From assembly GCA_002399285.1 (NCBI GenBank), contig DHDI01000015.1, positions 15,074-61,598 of the forward strand: a stretch of 46,525 nt of DNA, written 5' to 3'. The stretch comes from Thermoanaerobacterales bacterium UBA4880. GTDB lineage: Bacteria; Bacillota; Thermoanaerobacteria; Thermoanaerobacterales; UBA4877. This document shows positions 18,643 through 25,958 of this stretch, piece by piece. The translations under genes were made by a program, and so were the position numbers. The notes beneath the pieces were generated by a model. It was not told the DNA's origin. It searched no databases and saw only the letters and a program-made list of their open reading frames with translations. How positions within the stretch are numbered: position 1 is the stretch's first letter; the number at the start of each line of letters is the position of its first letter.

Positions 18643-19682
18643 GCATCAAGCATGCTTTTATTTACTTTATCCGCCATGTCTTTACGCACCACGACGGTAT
18701 TCGGATCACCATCGGATATATATCTTTTGTCGGGATGTTTGTCAAAGTATGCAATCCAATCATATATGCCCAACCCCTCGACGTCCATCTCGCTCGCTCT
18801 GATGCGCGGAACTTTTAGATCGTTAAATTCCGCATCATAAGGAGATTTGGAAGGATTGGCTCCCACCAGGAGAACGGCCTTATTATGATAGGGCGTGCCC
18901 TCATAGCTCCCTTTTAGCAGATATCCGGCGTATTCTTTGGAAACGCTGCCATAAGGGAGAGCCAAGGTATCTACATCATATCCCTGCAGATGATCTTGGG
19001 TATGCCGGACATTTAAACCCAATTCCTTTTCTATCCCGTTACCGTCCAGCTTGGACAGACTGGAGTGCGTATAGGTATGATTGCCTATCTCAAAACCATT
19101 TTCAGCCAAAAACTTGAGTTTATAGTCTATGTAATCTTTTTCTCTGAACGGCAGCGGATAATATATGTAAAACGTAGCCGCCTTGCCAAAATCAGGGTGC
19201 TGTTTATAAAAATCCAGGAGAATACCGACAGCTGAATCGGGATCGGGCCGCGGTCTGCCGTCGACCATTTTTACCTTGAACTGCCCCAGATCGCCGTCAT
19301 CAAACGTAAGGACTACGGGCGTATATCCTGCCACAGTTTTTATATTCCCATCCAGAAGATCATTCAATGAAATCAGTCTGTATTTCTTGTCATACAATGC
19401 CTGAAGATCCTTGCGGAAGTTATCCGGTGTCCTCACCCACTCCGATTCCTTGCCGCCTATCTCATGATACATCAATATCATTACCTGTCCCAATTCGTTG
19501 GGCTTTACCTTATTATAATCCACAGGCTCTGGACTCTCTTCAGGCTTGCCGTCCACAATATCAGCCTTCTTACCAGGAGGTTTGACATCGCCGGTTTGGG
19601 CATCGTTTCCCCAAGTGTTGCCGCATGACGACAAAGAGAATACAATAAATACCGCCATCAGAACTGAGAATAGCTTTTTCAT
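18621..19682 (-). CDS. Polysaccharide deacetylase (NodB-like) lipoprotein
   Basis: A 353-residue lipoprotein. The signal peptide ends in the lipobox LSSC with lipidated Cys20. The NodB domain has the metal-binding motif TFDDG (126-130) and HTYTH (202-206), so an active, metal-dependent carbohydrate deacetylase is expected on the outer face of the membrane. An insert of about 20 residues follows TFDDG (VKMVDGRPRPDPDS). The substrate, peptidoglycan or another glycan, cannot be told from sequence. The frame opens eight codons earlier, but ATG at 19682 gives the clean signal peptide MKKLFSVLMAVF. It has its own terminator and probably its own promoter. Confidence 0.9.
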   Translation of the reverse strand: MKKLFSVLMAVFIVFSLSSCGNTWGNDAQTGDVKPPGKKADIVDGKPEESPEPVDYNKVKPNELGQVMILMYHEIGGKESEWVRTPDNFRKDLQALYDKKYRLISLNDLLDGNIKTVAGYTPVVLTFDDGDLGQFKVKMVDGRPRPDPDSAVGILLDFYKQHPDFGKAATFYIYYPLPFREKDYIDYKLKFLAENGFEIGNHTYTHSSLSKLDGNGIEKELGLNVRHTQDHLQGYDVDTLALPYGSVSKEYAGYLLKGSYEGTPYHNKAVLLVGANPSKSPYDAEFNDLKVPRIRASEMDVEGLGIYDWIAYFDKHPDKRYISDGDPNTVVVRKDMADKVNKSMLDAKKIASY

Positions 19683-19784
19683 GCAGGTCCACCCTTCCAT
19701 CAGCATACGGTCTATTTTCCCACCTTTGTATTTAATTTTCGAAAGTCATCAAACTTAACCACGTCAATTTATTATTATATAGCT

Positions 19785-19793
19785 ATTATAACA
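19785..19793 (-). promoter_or_regulatory. Possible extended -10 promoter for the deacetylase
   Basis: The minus strand reads TGTTATAAT, a perfect extended -10, about 100 bases before the deacetylase ATG. It begins directly at the foot of the preceding hairpin, and no good -35 is visible. Confidence 0.35.
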
Positions 19794-19820
19794 GAAAGCA
19801 TATCCACAAGATATGCTTTC
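19794..19820 (-). terminator. Hairpin downstream of the FMN-binding lipoprotein
   Basis: GAAAGCATATC and GATATGCTTTC form a perfect 11-base stem around CACAA. The T-tract after it on the minus strand is poor (TGTTATAAT), so it may be a weak terminator or an mRNA-end stabiliser. Confidence 0.55.
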
Positions 19821-19830
19821 AAAAAATATT

Positions 19831-20637
19831 TTATTTTGCATATGAAAGTGCTTTGCCCATAAGTTCCTTGAAATTGTCAGTGGTGCTTGTGGCGCCTGTC
19901 ACCGCATCGGTCTTTGATGCATCCTGTTTGGCAATGAGCGAATCGATCAATTTGGTATAGGCCTCGTTGTCGGACACGCCCGCCTGCGCTTTCATATTCT
20001 TTTGATAATCCTCATCATGGCTCTTATAAGTACCGGTGTCTTTATTCAGCTCGTCATAATACGCATTGGCAATTTTACCATCTTTGACTATAACTGTGGC
20101 ATAGGCCTTATAGCCATGCTCGTCAAAATCCTTTGCTTCCGCCTTGTATAAGCCGTCGTATAGACCTCCGGCACCCTTCTCCCCCGGTGATCCCTCTAAA
20201 GCTCTGCCGGCCAGCGTCTTAAATTTATCCGACGTAGCCGTCGCGCTTGTTACAGTGTCAACCTTTTCCGGGTCTTGCTTATCTATCAAGGACGCCGACA
20301 ACTTTGTGACTGCATCCAAGGGAGTCTCCTTTGTCTGCTTCTTCATATTGGCCGCATAGTCCTGGTCAAGACTCTTTATTTGGTTGTCTTTATTTACTTC
20401 ATCATAAAATGCCCGTTCAATCTTGCCGTCCTTCACGGCAACCGTGGCAACGGCTTTCCAGCCATGATCGTCATAATCCGCCTCTTCCGCAGTATAGATC
20501 CCGTCTTTGAATTCCACAGCCTGCTGCTGTTGAGATGGTCCCGCAGGCTGCTGCTTCTGGGGCTGCTGTCCTCCGCACCCGGTAATGAGAGACAGTGTTA
20601 AAAGTACGACACATATAGGTGTTATAAATCTTTTCAT
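19831..20637 (-). CDS. Lipoprotein with two FMN-binding domains (PplA-like)
   Basis: A 268-residue lipoprotein: lipobox LITGC with Cys21, a Gln/Pro linker, then two repeated domains, about 43-147 and 158-265. Each ends in the motif where ApbE-type transferases attach FMN to Ser/Thr: DTVTSATATS (127-136) and DAVTGATSTT (244-253). Size and layout match PplA of Listeria, an extracellular electron-transfer lipoprotein carrying two FMNs. The first copy has Ser where the motif normally has Gly, so its flavinylation is less certain. No ApbE, NADH dehydrogenase or quinone gene is nearby. Start ATG at 20637 follows AAGGAGG; the frame extends eight codons further. Confidence 0.85.
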   Translation of the reverse strand: MKRFITPICVVLLTLSLITGCGGQQPQKQQPAGPSQQQQAVEFKDGIYTAEEADYDDHGWKAVATVAVKDGKIERAFYDEVNKDNQIKSLDQDYAANMKKQTKETPLDAVTKLSASLIDKQDPEKVDTVTSATATSDKFKTLAGRALEGSPGEKGAGGLYDGLYKAEAKDFDEHGYKAYATVIVKDGKIANAYYDELNKDTGTYKSHDEDYQKNMKAQAGVSDNEAYTKLIDSLIAKQDASKTDAVTGATSTTDNFKELMGKALSYAK

Positions 20638-20781
20638 AAAGATCCCTCCTTGAAGTTGCAAAATATATTTTTAACAGGTTATTTATTTCGACATAAATAT
20701 AACAATTCCTTTTTTTTAACAGAAAATAATTTATAAAGTTTAATTTTAGCATTTCCCTTTCATATTATTCATATCTAAAAA

Positions 20782-20893
20782 AGTAGACCGGATGGTCTAT
20801 TCAGACCGATGACAAAGTCGCGCCACCGTAAAATTGCACGTTTTGTCACGGCCTGCCAGTTTGTCTACAACCTAAATAAACCATCCGAGTCTA
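20782..20893 (-). repeat. Long nested stem-loop after the SIMPL gene (terminator plus repeat element)
   Basis: Outer arms run from the SIMPL stop codon (TAGACTCGGATGG on the minus strand) to the complementary CCATCCGGTCTA, with several pairs being G-U only if transcribed on the minus strand. ACTTTTTTAG follows, so the whole may terminate the sigma operon. Inside lies a second stem-loop, 20802-20855, with termini CAGGCCG and CGGTCTG (minus strand) and loop core GCAATTTTACGGTGGCGC. A related element is at 44016-44072. No gene is seen in the 253-base gap. Confidence 0.6.
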
Positions 20894-21637
20894 TTTTGAA
20901 TAGCCATAGGCTATAGATATCTGAGCTTTTACCTCGAGTTCTCCGGTGGAGACCGAAGTACCTGCTCCATCCGCCGCCATCTCTTTCATGCTGTTTATGC
21001 TGCCATATACAATAGGTCCTCCAGCACTCTGTTCGGTAACGCTGACAGGGCCTACGATGCTTACTCCGAGACTCTTGGCTATAGCATCCGCCTTACCCTT
21101 TGCATTTTTAGCGGCTGCCTGCAGAGCCTGCTGATAATATGCGCTGTCGTCGGATACGGTAAAACTGATATTATACATCCTGTTTGCGCCTGCATCTCCC
21201 GCCTTATCTATCACGCTTCCAACGCTGTTTATATCCCTCACGGTCACCTCTACGGTATTCGAGACATGATATCCCGTAATTACGGTCTGCTTCGTCTTTT
21301 CGTCATAATTCTGCTCGGGATATATACTGTAATCCGTGGTCTTGATATCGTCCTCCGCTATACCCATACTCTTTAATACCTGAATCACCTTATTCATGGC
21401 TGCGGAATTATTTTTCTGCGCGTCCTTTGCCTCCTTGCTTATTGTGTCAACACCCATACTGGCATATGCCATATTTGGTTTTACCTTCACGATCCCTTCG
21501 CCGTTTACCGTTATCGTATTTTTGACCTCGTCCGCATCCGCCCGATTTGTCCACAGGCTGTTGGAAATCAAAGAAAATCCCAGCATTGCCATGGCTATCA
21601 TTGTCACGGTGATTGTTTTGTATAACCTATTGCTCAC
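20891..21637 (-). CDS. SIMPL domain (DUF541) exported protein
   Basis: A 248-residue exported protein of the SIMPL/DUF541 family (related to E. coli YggE). A hydrophobic N-terminal segment (KTITVTMIAMAMLGFSLIS) is followed by the family start ITVNGEGIVKVKPNMAYASMGV and the repeated beta-alpha pattern to GYHVSNTVEVTVRD. The molecular role is poorly known; YggE is linked to oxidative stress. I choose GTG at 21637, eight to nine bases after GAGGAG and just past the anti-sigma stop; a GTG three codons earlier would lie too near that site. It is the third gene of the sigma operon. Confidence 0.9.
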   Translation of the reverse strand: MSNRLYKTITVTMIAMAMLGFSLISNSLWTNRADADEVKNTITVNGEGIVKVKPNMAYASMGVDTISKEAKDAQKNNSAAMNKVIQVLKSMGIAEDDIKTTDYSIYPEQNYDEKTKQTVITGYHVSNTVEVTVRDINSVGSVIDKAGDAGANRMYNISFTVSDDSAYYQQALQAAAKNAKGKADAIAKSLGVSIVGPVSVTEQSAGGPIVYGSINSMKEMAADGAGTSVSTGELEVKAQISIAYGYSK

Positions 21638-21638
21638 A

Positions 21639-22460
21639 TTAATCACTCCTCACAAATATTTTTAAGTTGCCCCGGTCATCTTTTTCGATTTTCTCCGCAA
21701 TGGAGTTTAAGTCTTGAATAAGCCGCTCTTCCATGTCCTCGTCCACGCTCGCCGTTATCACCGTATATCCGTTTTCTTCCGACGTCCGTAAGATAACTGC
21801 GTCATATTTTTTCAATGTTTCCTCGACAGATGCTTCAGTCTCAGGCGATGCTGTTTCGGCGGATTTTATACCATATAAGGACTGCTTCGGCGCCTCACCG
21901 GTATCCTCATTTCCTCTGTCTTCCTCGGACACCGCCTTATCTTGAGATTCAATATCCGGCATTTCTTCAGTCTGCAAGGCAGACGGCACATTTTGTTTGG
22001 CCTTTATGTTTTTATCAACACTCCCTTCTCTATTCTCGGCATACTGCGGAGCCGCTTTCTTTGCCGGTGATTTGAAGGTATTATTATCCGCTGTCTGAAT
22101 CCCGCTTGTAGTCGATCGAGCGGAATCCGCCGTATATTTGTCCTTTGTACTGCCGGTATTCGCAAAGAATATGCCCAAAAACAGGGCCGCAGCCGCGGCT
22201 GCGGCCGCAAAATACTTCGTGAAAACCGACCTGGCCCTTGTTCCTGCATCCATCCTCTCTTTCAGCCGCAGCTCATATCCTTCGGGAAGGGGCATTTCCT
22301 CAAATCCGCTCATCGCTTCTCTTATCCTTATATATTTAGCCATCTCGGATCGGCAATCCTCACAGCCGGCAAGATGCCTTTCGATCTCGCCGGCCTCCTC
22401 TCCCTTTAAAGTACCGTCTATATACAGCGGCAGGCTCTTTTTGACTTCTCCGCAGTCCAC
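21639..22460 (-). CDS. Anti-sigma factor with zinc-binding zf-HC2 domain
   Basis: A 273-residue membrane protein expected to hold the neighbouring ECF sigma factor inactive. The N-terminal zf-HC2 domain shows Cys3, His29, Cys33 and Cys36 (HLAGCEDC). A helix rich in Ala near 83-102 crosses the membrane, then a long, acidic, low-complexity external region ends in a small folded domain. Start: the frame opens to 22517, but GTG at 22460 has AGAGGG six bases upstream and gives VDCGEVKKSLPLYIDG, the usual anti-sigma start, without overlapping the sigma gene. The signal it senses is unknown. Confidence 0.88.
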   Translation of the reverse strand: MDCGEVKKSLPLYIDGTLKGEEAGEIERHLAGCEDCRSEMAKYIRIREAMSGFEEMPLPEGYELRLKERMDAGTRARSVFTKYFAAAAAAAALFLGIFFANTGSTKDKYTADSARSTTSGIQTADNNTFKSPAKKAAPQYAENREGSVDKNIKAKQNVPSALQTEEMPDIESQDKAVSEEDRGNEDTGEAPKQSLYGIKSAETASPETEASVEETLKKYDAVILRTSEENGYTVITASVDEDMEERLIQDLNSIAEKIEKDDRGNLKIFVRSD

Positions 22461-22497
22461 TTTGATCCCTCTTTTCGTATATTTAGATGCATAAAAC

Positions 22498-22998
22498 TCA
22501 TAAAAGTTCCCTGTCATCCAAAAATTTTTTTATGTATTCTCTCCCCCTGGCGATCCTTGACTTCACCGTGCCGATAGGAACACCCAATATCTTTGATATA
22601 TCCTCATAGCTTAAGCCGTCGATGTCCCTCAATACCACGGCCGTCCTCTTATCCATATCCATCGACATAAGCGCCTCGGTTATATACTTCTTTATTTCTC
22701 TGTCGATTATACCCTTGTCCGTATTTGAACCGTCTATAATAATATCCTCTTTGAGCTCCAATATCTTTACATAATCCTTATTCCGGCGCCAGTATTCCCT
22801 GCATGTGTTTATGGTGATCCTATAGATCCACGTGGATATATCGGAGTTTCCCTTGAATTTATCTATATTCCTGTATATCTTGATCAATACCTCCTGGGAC
22901 ACGTCTTCGGCATCATATCCCGCAATCAGCCTGCGGCATGTGTTATATATTTTACCCGCATATTTCTGTATGATCAGCTGAAAAACACCCGTATCCAT
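22498..22998 (-). CDS. ECF-family RNA polymerase sigma factor (sigma-70 regions 2 and 4)
   Basis: A 166-residue ECF sigma factor. Region 2 includes AEDVSQEVLIKIYRNIDKF and the DNA-melting segment ISTWIYRITINTCREYWRR; region 4 is the helix-turn-helix LSYEDISKILGVPIGTVKSRIARGR. It resembles SigW-type factors. First gene of sigma / anti-sigma / SIMPL, so the pair is probably autoregulated and answers envelope stress. ATG at 22998 is preferred over GTG at 23004 for its spacing from GAGAGG. The gap to the anti-sigma start is 37 bases. Confidence 0.94.
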   Translation of the reverse strand: MDTGVFQLIIQKYAGKIYNTCRRLIAGYDAEDVSQEVLIKIYRNIDKFKGNSDISTWIYRITINTCREYWRRNKDYVKILELKEDIIIDGSNTDKGIIDREIKKYITEALMSMDMDKRTAVVLRDIDGLSYEDISKILGVPIGTVKSRIARGREYIKKFLDDRELL

Positions 22999-23023
22999 AA
23001 ACACACTTCCTCTCTCATATCTG

Positions 23024-23052
23024 ATTTTAATATGTAAATCGCCAAAAGTCTA
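23024..23052 (-). promoter_or_regulatory. Possible sigma-A promoter of the ECF sigma operon
   Basis: On the minus strand TAGACT (23052-23047) and TAAAAT (23029-23024) are 17 bases apart, 26 bases before the sigma ATG. A separate ECF-type promoter could also lie in this gap; none was recognised with confidence. Confidence 0.4.
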
Positions 23053-23081
23053 CGGCAATGAGAAAAAGCTTGGATAAACAG

Positions 23082-23110
23082 TTGAAAACCCCAGGGAAAA
23101 ATGCTAATAT
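23082..23110 (+). promoter_or_regulatory. Promoter of the Mg2+ uptake operon
   Basis: TTGAAA (23082-23087) and TAATAT (23105-23110) are 17 bases apart, starting transcription about 15-20 bases before the M-box. Confidence 0.6.
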
Positions 23111-23127
23111 GACAATAGAATATTAAT

Positions 23128-23290
23128 ATCCACCGATAGGTGAGGCTCCTGTCCGGAGAGATACTGCTGCCCGGAAACATCGAGAGATGCCAATGGGTAA
23201 ACAGGTATTACCGTATCAAGGTTCTACTTAACGCAGTTGGGTGAAGACCCTATGCCGGACAGTGCCAAAGCTCAGACGGTGTAAAGATAG
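23128..23290 (+). ncRNA. M-box (ykoK) Mg2+ riboswitch
   Basis: The conserved M-box blocks appear in order: TAGGTGAGGCTCCT, then CTGCTGCCC, CGAGAGATGCCAATGGGTAA, and GCCAAAGCTCAGACGG. This RNA folds compactly when bound by Mg2+ and lets a downstream terminator form, so transcription proceeds only when Mg2+ is low. A terminator at 23298-23333 completes the device. The downstream genes encode an Mg2+-sensor protein and an NRAMP-related transporter. Confidence 0.95.
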
Positions 23291-23297
23291 AGATTTA

Positions 23298-23333
23298 TGG
23301 TCTTTCACTGTCTGTGAAAGATCTTTTTATTTG
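23298..23333 (+). terminator. M-box expression-platform terminator
   Basis: GGTCTTTCAC and GTGAAAGATC pair (one G-U) around TGTCT, followed by TTTTTATTT. It lies directly after the aptamer, as expected for Mg2+-controlled termination. Confidence 0.85.
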
Positions 23334-23345
23334 GAGGTGGGGATC

Positions 23346-23438
23346 ATGGATCCTGACGGCAGTAATATATATCGATGCTATGCAAATAATAATCGGGAGA
23401 GGCTCCATATCCCGCCTGCGAGGGGAGTCCTCTCCTAA
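23346..23438 (+). CDS. Possible 30-residue leader peptide
   Basis: A short frame starts at ATG 23346 behind a very strong GGAGGTGG site that lies just past the M-box terminator, and ends at TAA 23438. It reads MDPDGSNIYRCYANNNRERL then ends HIPPARGVLS, with a Pro-Pro pair near the end. The main gene begins 16 bases later with its own GGGAGG. Mg2+ leader peptides such as MgtL are short and use proline codons, but no sequence relation can be claimed. It could instead be a chance frame. Confidence 0.4.
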   Translation: MDPDGSNIYRCYANNNRERLHIPPARGVLS

Positions 23439-23454
23439 AAGGGAGGGATTTCTC

Positions 23455-24696
23455 ATGTCCATGGTGAATGAGATTTTTTTCAGCAGAGTATTATCTAAAC
23501 CCGTATACGACATAAACGGAATCTTTTTGGGAAAAATTGAAGATATGTATGCGACCGTGGAAGAAGATTTTCCCCGCATAGTCTCGATTCTCATAAGGGA
23601 TAAAAAGAACAGCCATATAGAGCTCAAATGGAAAGACATGACCATATATGATAATAAAGGCATATCTCTGACCGTTGACCGCCCCCTCTTGTTAAAACAC
23701 CCGAACAGCGGCATATTTTTGGCAAAAAACCTATTGGATAAACAGATCGTGGACGTCAACGGCAAAAAAGTCGTACGGGTCAACGACATCTTTATTATGC
23801 GGAAAAACGGCCTTTATTACGTCAACTCCGTAGATACCGGCTTTTCAGGATTATTGCGCAGGCTTGGCCTTATAAGTCTCAGCAGGAGGCTAAATAAGGA
23901 CATACTGATACCGTGGCATGGGGTTGAGCCGCTTGAGCGTGAGGACAGTCTAAGGCTTATCATACCCTATAGAAAACTTTTGAATATGCACCCCGCCGAC
24001 ATAGCGGACATTTTGGAGGATATGAGCAGCGAATACCGTACCTCCTTCATAAACAGCCTGGATGAGGAAAAAGCGGCAGATATTCTTGGCGAGATCGAAC
24101 CGGAGATACAAAAGAATATAATTGAGAATGTTTATGAAGACAAGGCCGTAAAGATCATATCCAATATGTCCAGCGACGACGCCGCAGACCTGTTGGAAAA
24201 TCTCAGCAAGGACGAGGTGGACTCCATACTGAGCCGTTTGGAAATTGAAAATGCCGAAGAAATAAGGGAGCTTATGAATTATGAAGACGATGAAGTCGGC
24301 TCGGTAATGACCACGGAGTATATATCCTTTTCGCCTGAAATGACCGTCGAAGATACGCTGGATTCTCTTCGCCTAATAAAACCGTCCTCGGAGGTCCCGT
24401 ATTATTTGTATGTTCAGGACGAGGGAGAACATCTCGTTGGGATAATTTCATTAAGAGATTTGGTAATATCTGCGTCAGACGCACCGATCAAGAGTATCAT
24501 GAGCACCGATCTGGTCACGCTTAAGGATACGGATCATATAAAGGACGCCGCCGAGTTGTTTATTAAATACGGACTGCTGGCGATACCAGTAGTTGATGAA
24601 GACAAAGCGCTTTCCGGCGTATTGATAATTAACGACATAATGGATGAAATTCCAACCATCCGCAAGAAATGGTTTACAAGTATGGCGGGTGTTTAA
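23455..24696 (+). CDS. Mg2+-sensor protein: PRC-barrel, MgtE N-domain and CBS pair, no channel
   Basis: A 413-residue soluble protein. Two PRC-barrel-like segments come first (LSKPVYDINGIFLGKI near 11 and LLDKQIVDVNGKKVV near 95), then an MgtE N-domain of helical repeats (MHPADIADILEDM onward) and two CBS domains containing VGSVMTTEYISF and IKSIMSTDLVTL. In MgtE channels the N-CBS module binds Mg2+ and closes the pore; here no membrane part follows. It ends one base before the NRAMP-related transporter, so it probably gates or regulates that carrier. The frame extends to 23314, but ATG 23455 has GGGAGG and starts at the domain edge. Confidence 0.88.
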   Translation: MSMVNEIFFSRVLSKPVYDINGIFLGKIEDMYATVEEDFPRIVSILIRDKKNSHIELKWKDMTIYDNKGISLTVDRPLLLKHPNSGIFLAKNLLDKQIVDVNGKKVVRVNDIFIMRKNGLYYVNSVDTGFSGLLRRLGLISLSRRLNKDILIPWHGVEPLEREDSLRLIIPYRKLLNMHPADIADILEDMSSEYRTSFINSLDEEKAADILGEIEPEIQKNIIENVYEDKAVKIISNMSSDDAADLLENLSKDEVDSILSRLEIENAEEIRELMNYEDDEVGSVMTTEYISFSPEMTVEDTLDSLRLIKPSSEVPYYLYVQDEGEHLVGIISLRDLVISASDAPIKSIMSTDLVTLKDTDHIKDAAELFIKYGLLAIPVVDEDKALSGVLIINDIMDEIPTIRKKWFTSMAGV

Positions 24697-24697
24697 C

Positions 24698-25933
24698 ATG
24701 CGATTGGACAAAGGCAGGTTTAAAAACGTACTTCTTATCTTAAATATAATAGGGCCCGGCCTCATTGCTGCCGCAGCGGGTGATGACGCGGGCGGCATAA
24801 CCACTTACGCCAGCGTTGGAGCATCATATGGCTATAAAATGCTGTGGGGAATATTCCTCATGACCTTCAGCCTGTGCGTCGCTCAGGAGATGTGCGCCCG
24901 TATGGGCGCGGTCACAGGAAAGGGCCTGGCCTCGCTTATAAGGGAACAGTTCGGCGTAAAATGGACCTTCTTTGCCATGCTGACGCTCATGATCGCAAAC
25001 ATAACGCTCATCATCTCTGAGTTTGCAGGAATTGCGGCGAGTATGGAACTGTTCCATATAAGCAAATATATATCCGTCCCAATCATTGCTGTCATCATAT
25101 GGCTAATAATCATCAAGGGGAATTACTCCTCGGCGGAAAAGTTCTTTTTGGCTCTTTCCATAACGCTGCTGTCATATATCGCAGCGGCCTTTATCGTAAG
25201 GCCGGGCTGGGGCGACGTACTTAAGAATATGACTATGCCGACCATAGAGATGAACAGGCACTTTATACAGCTTTTCATAGGTATGGCGGGTACGACCATA
25301 GCGCCGTGGATGCAGTTTTTCCTGCAGTCCAGCGTCGTTGATAAGGGCATAACCATAAAGCATTATAAATATGAGAGATTGGACGCATATACGGGTGCCA
25401 TATTAGCCAACTTAATAGCTTTCTTTATCATTGTCACCACCGCCGTCACCCTGCATACCGCCGGGATCACCATAAATACCGCTGCGGATGCCGCATTATC
25501 CCTGAAACCTTTGGCGGGAGAGTATGCCTATATTTTGTTCGGCGCAGGATTGTTCGGCGCCTCGGTAATGTCGGCCAGCGTACTGCCGCTGTCTACTTCC
25601 TATGTAATATGCGAGGCCTTTGGATGGGAAAGCGGCCTTGATAACGAATTTTACGAAGCCCCCATCTTCTATTCCCTATATACCGCTCTCATTATAATAG
25701 GAGCGGGTGTCATAACCCTGTTTAAAGTAAACCTGATAGATGTGATGCTGATATCACAGGTAGTCAACGGCATACTGGTCCCCATTATACTGATCTTCAT
25801 AATAAAGCTGATAAATAACAAAGAACTTATGGGGGACTACATAAACTCCAAACCATTCAACATCATTGCATGGCTCACTACAATATTTATAATTCTCCTT
25901 ACCGTTTTGCTTCTGTATTTTACCCTGTCATAA
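24698..25933 (+). CDS. NRAMP-related Mg2+ transporter (NRMT)
   Basis: A 411-residue carrier with about eleven membrane helices and the NRAMP fold. The helix-1 metal motif DPGN is replaced by DAGG (30-33, in AGDDAGGITTY), and the helix-6 motif, normally MPH, reads APW (202-204, in GTTIAPWMQFF). Loss of the metal-binding Met is a hallmark of NRAMP-related Mg2+ transporters described in clostridia, as opposed to Mn2+/Fe2+ carriers. Control by an upstream M-box fits Mg2+ uptake. ATG 24698 lies one base after the sensor-protein stop; an upstream frame to 24644 is ignored because it would overlap. Confidence 0.9.
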   Translation: MRLDKGRFKNVLLILNIIGPGLIAAAAGDDAGGITTYASVGASYGYKMLWGIFLMTFSLCVAQEMCARMGAVTGKGLASLIREQFGVKWTFFAMLTLMIANITLIISEFAGIAASMELFHISKYISVPIIAVIIWLIIIKGNYSSAEKFFLALSITLLSYIAAAFIVRPGWGDVLKNMTMPTIEMNRHFIQLFIGMAGTTIAPWMQFFLQSSVVDKGITIKHYKYERLDAYTGAILANLIAFFIIVTTAVTLHTAGITINTAADAALSLKPLAGEYAYILFGAGLFGASVMSASVLPLSTSYVICEAFGWESGLDNEFYEAPIFYSLYTALIIIGAGVITLFKVNLIDVMLISQVVNGILVPIILIFIIKLINNKELMGDYINSKPFNIIAWLTTIFIILLTVLLLYFTLS

Positions 25934-25958
25934 AAAAAGAGCATAAAGCCCTTTTTTA
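25932..25958. terminator. Terminator between NRMT and the RNA methyltransferase
   Basis: AAAAAAAG and CTTTTTT flank a short GC/ATAA core, giving a T-tract in both directions between two convergent genes. Confidence 0.55.

Noticed and set aside
23053..23100. ECF-type promoter for the sigma operon
   Set aside because: An AAC-like -35 can be imagined, but no convincing -10 lies at the right distance.
23314..23454. N-terminal extension of the Mg2+-sensor protein
   Set aside because: It would start inside the M-box terminator, and the ATG at 23455 follows a GGGAGG site at the domain boundary.
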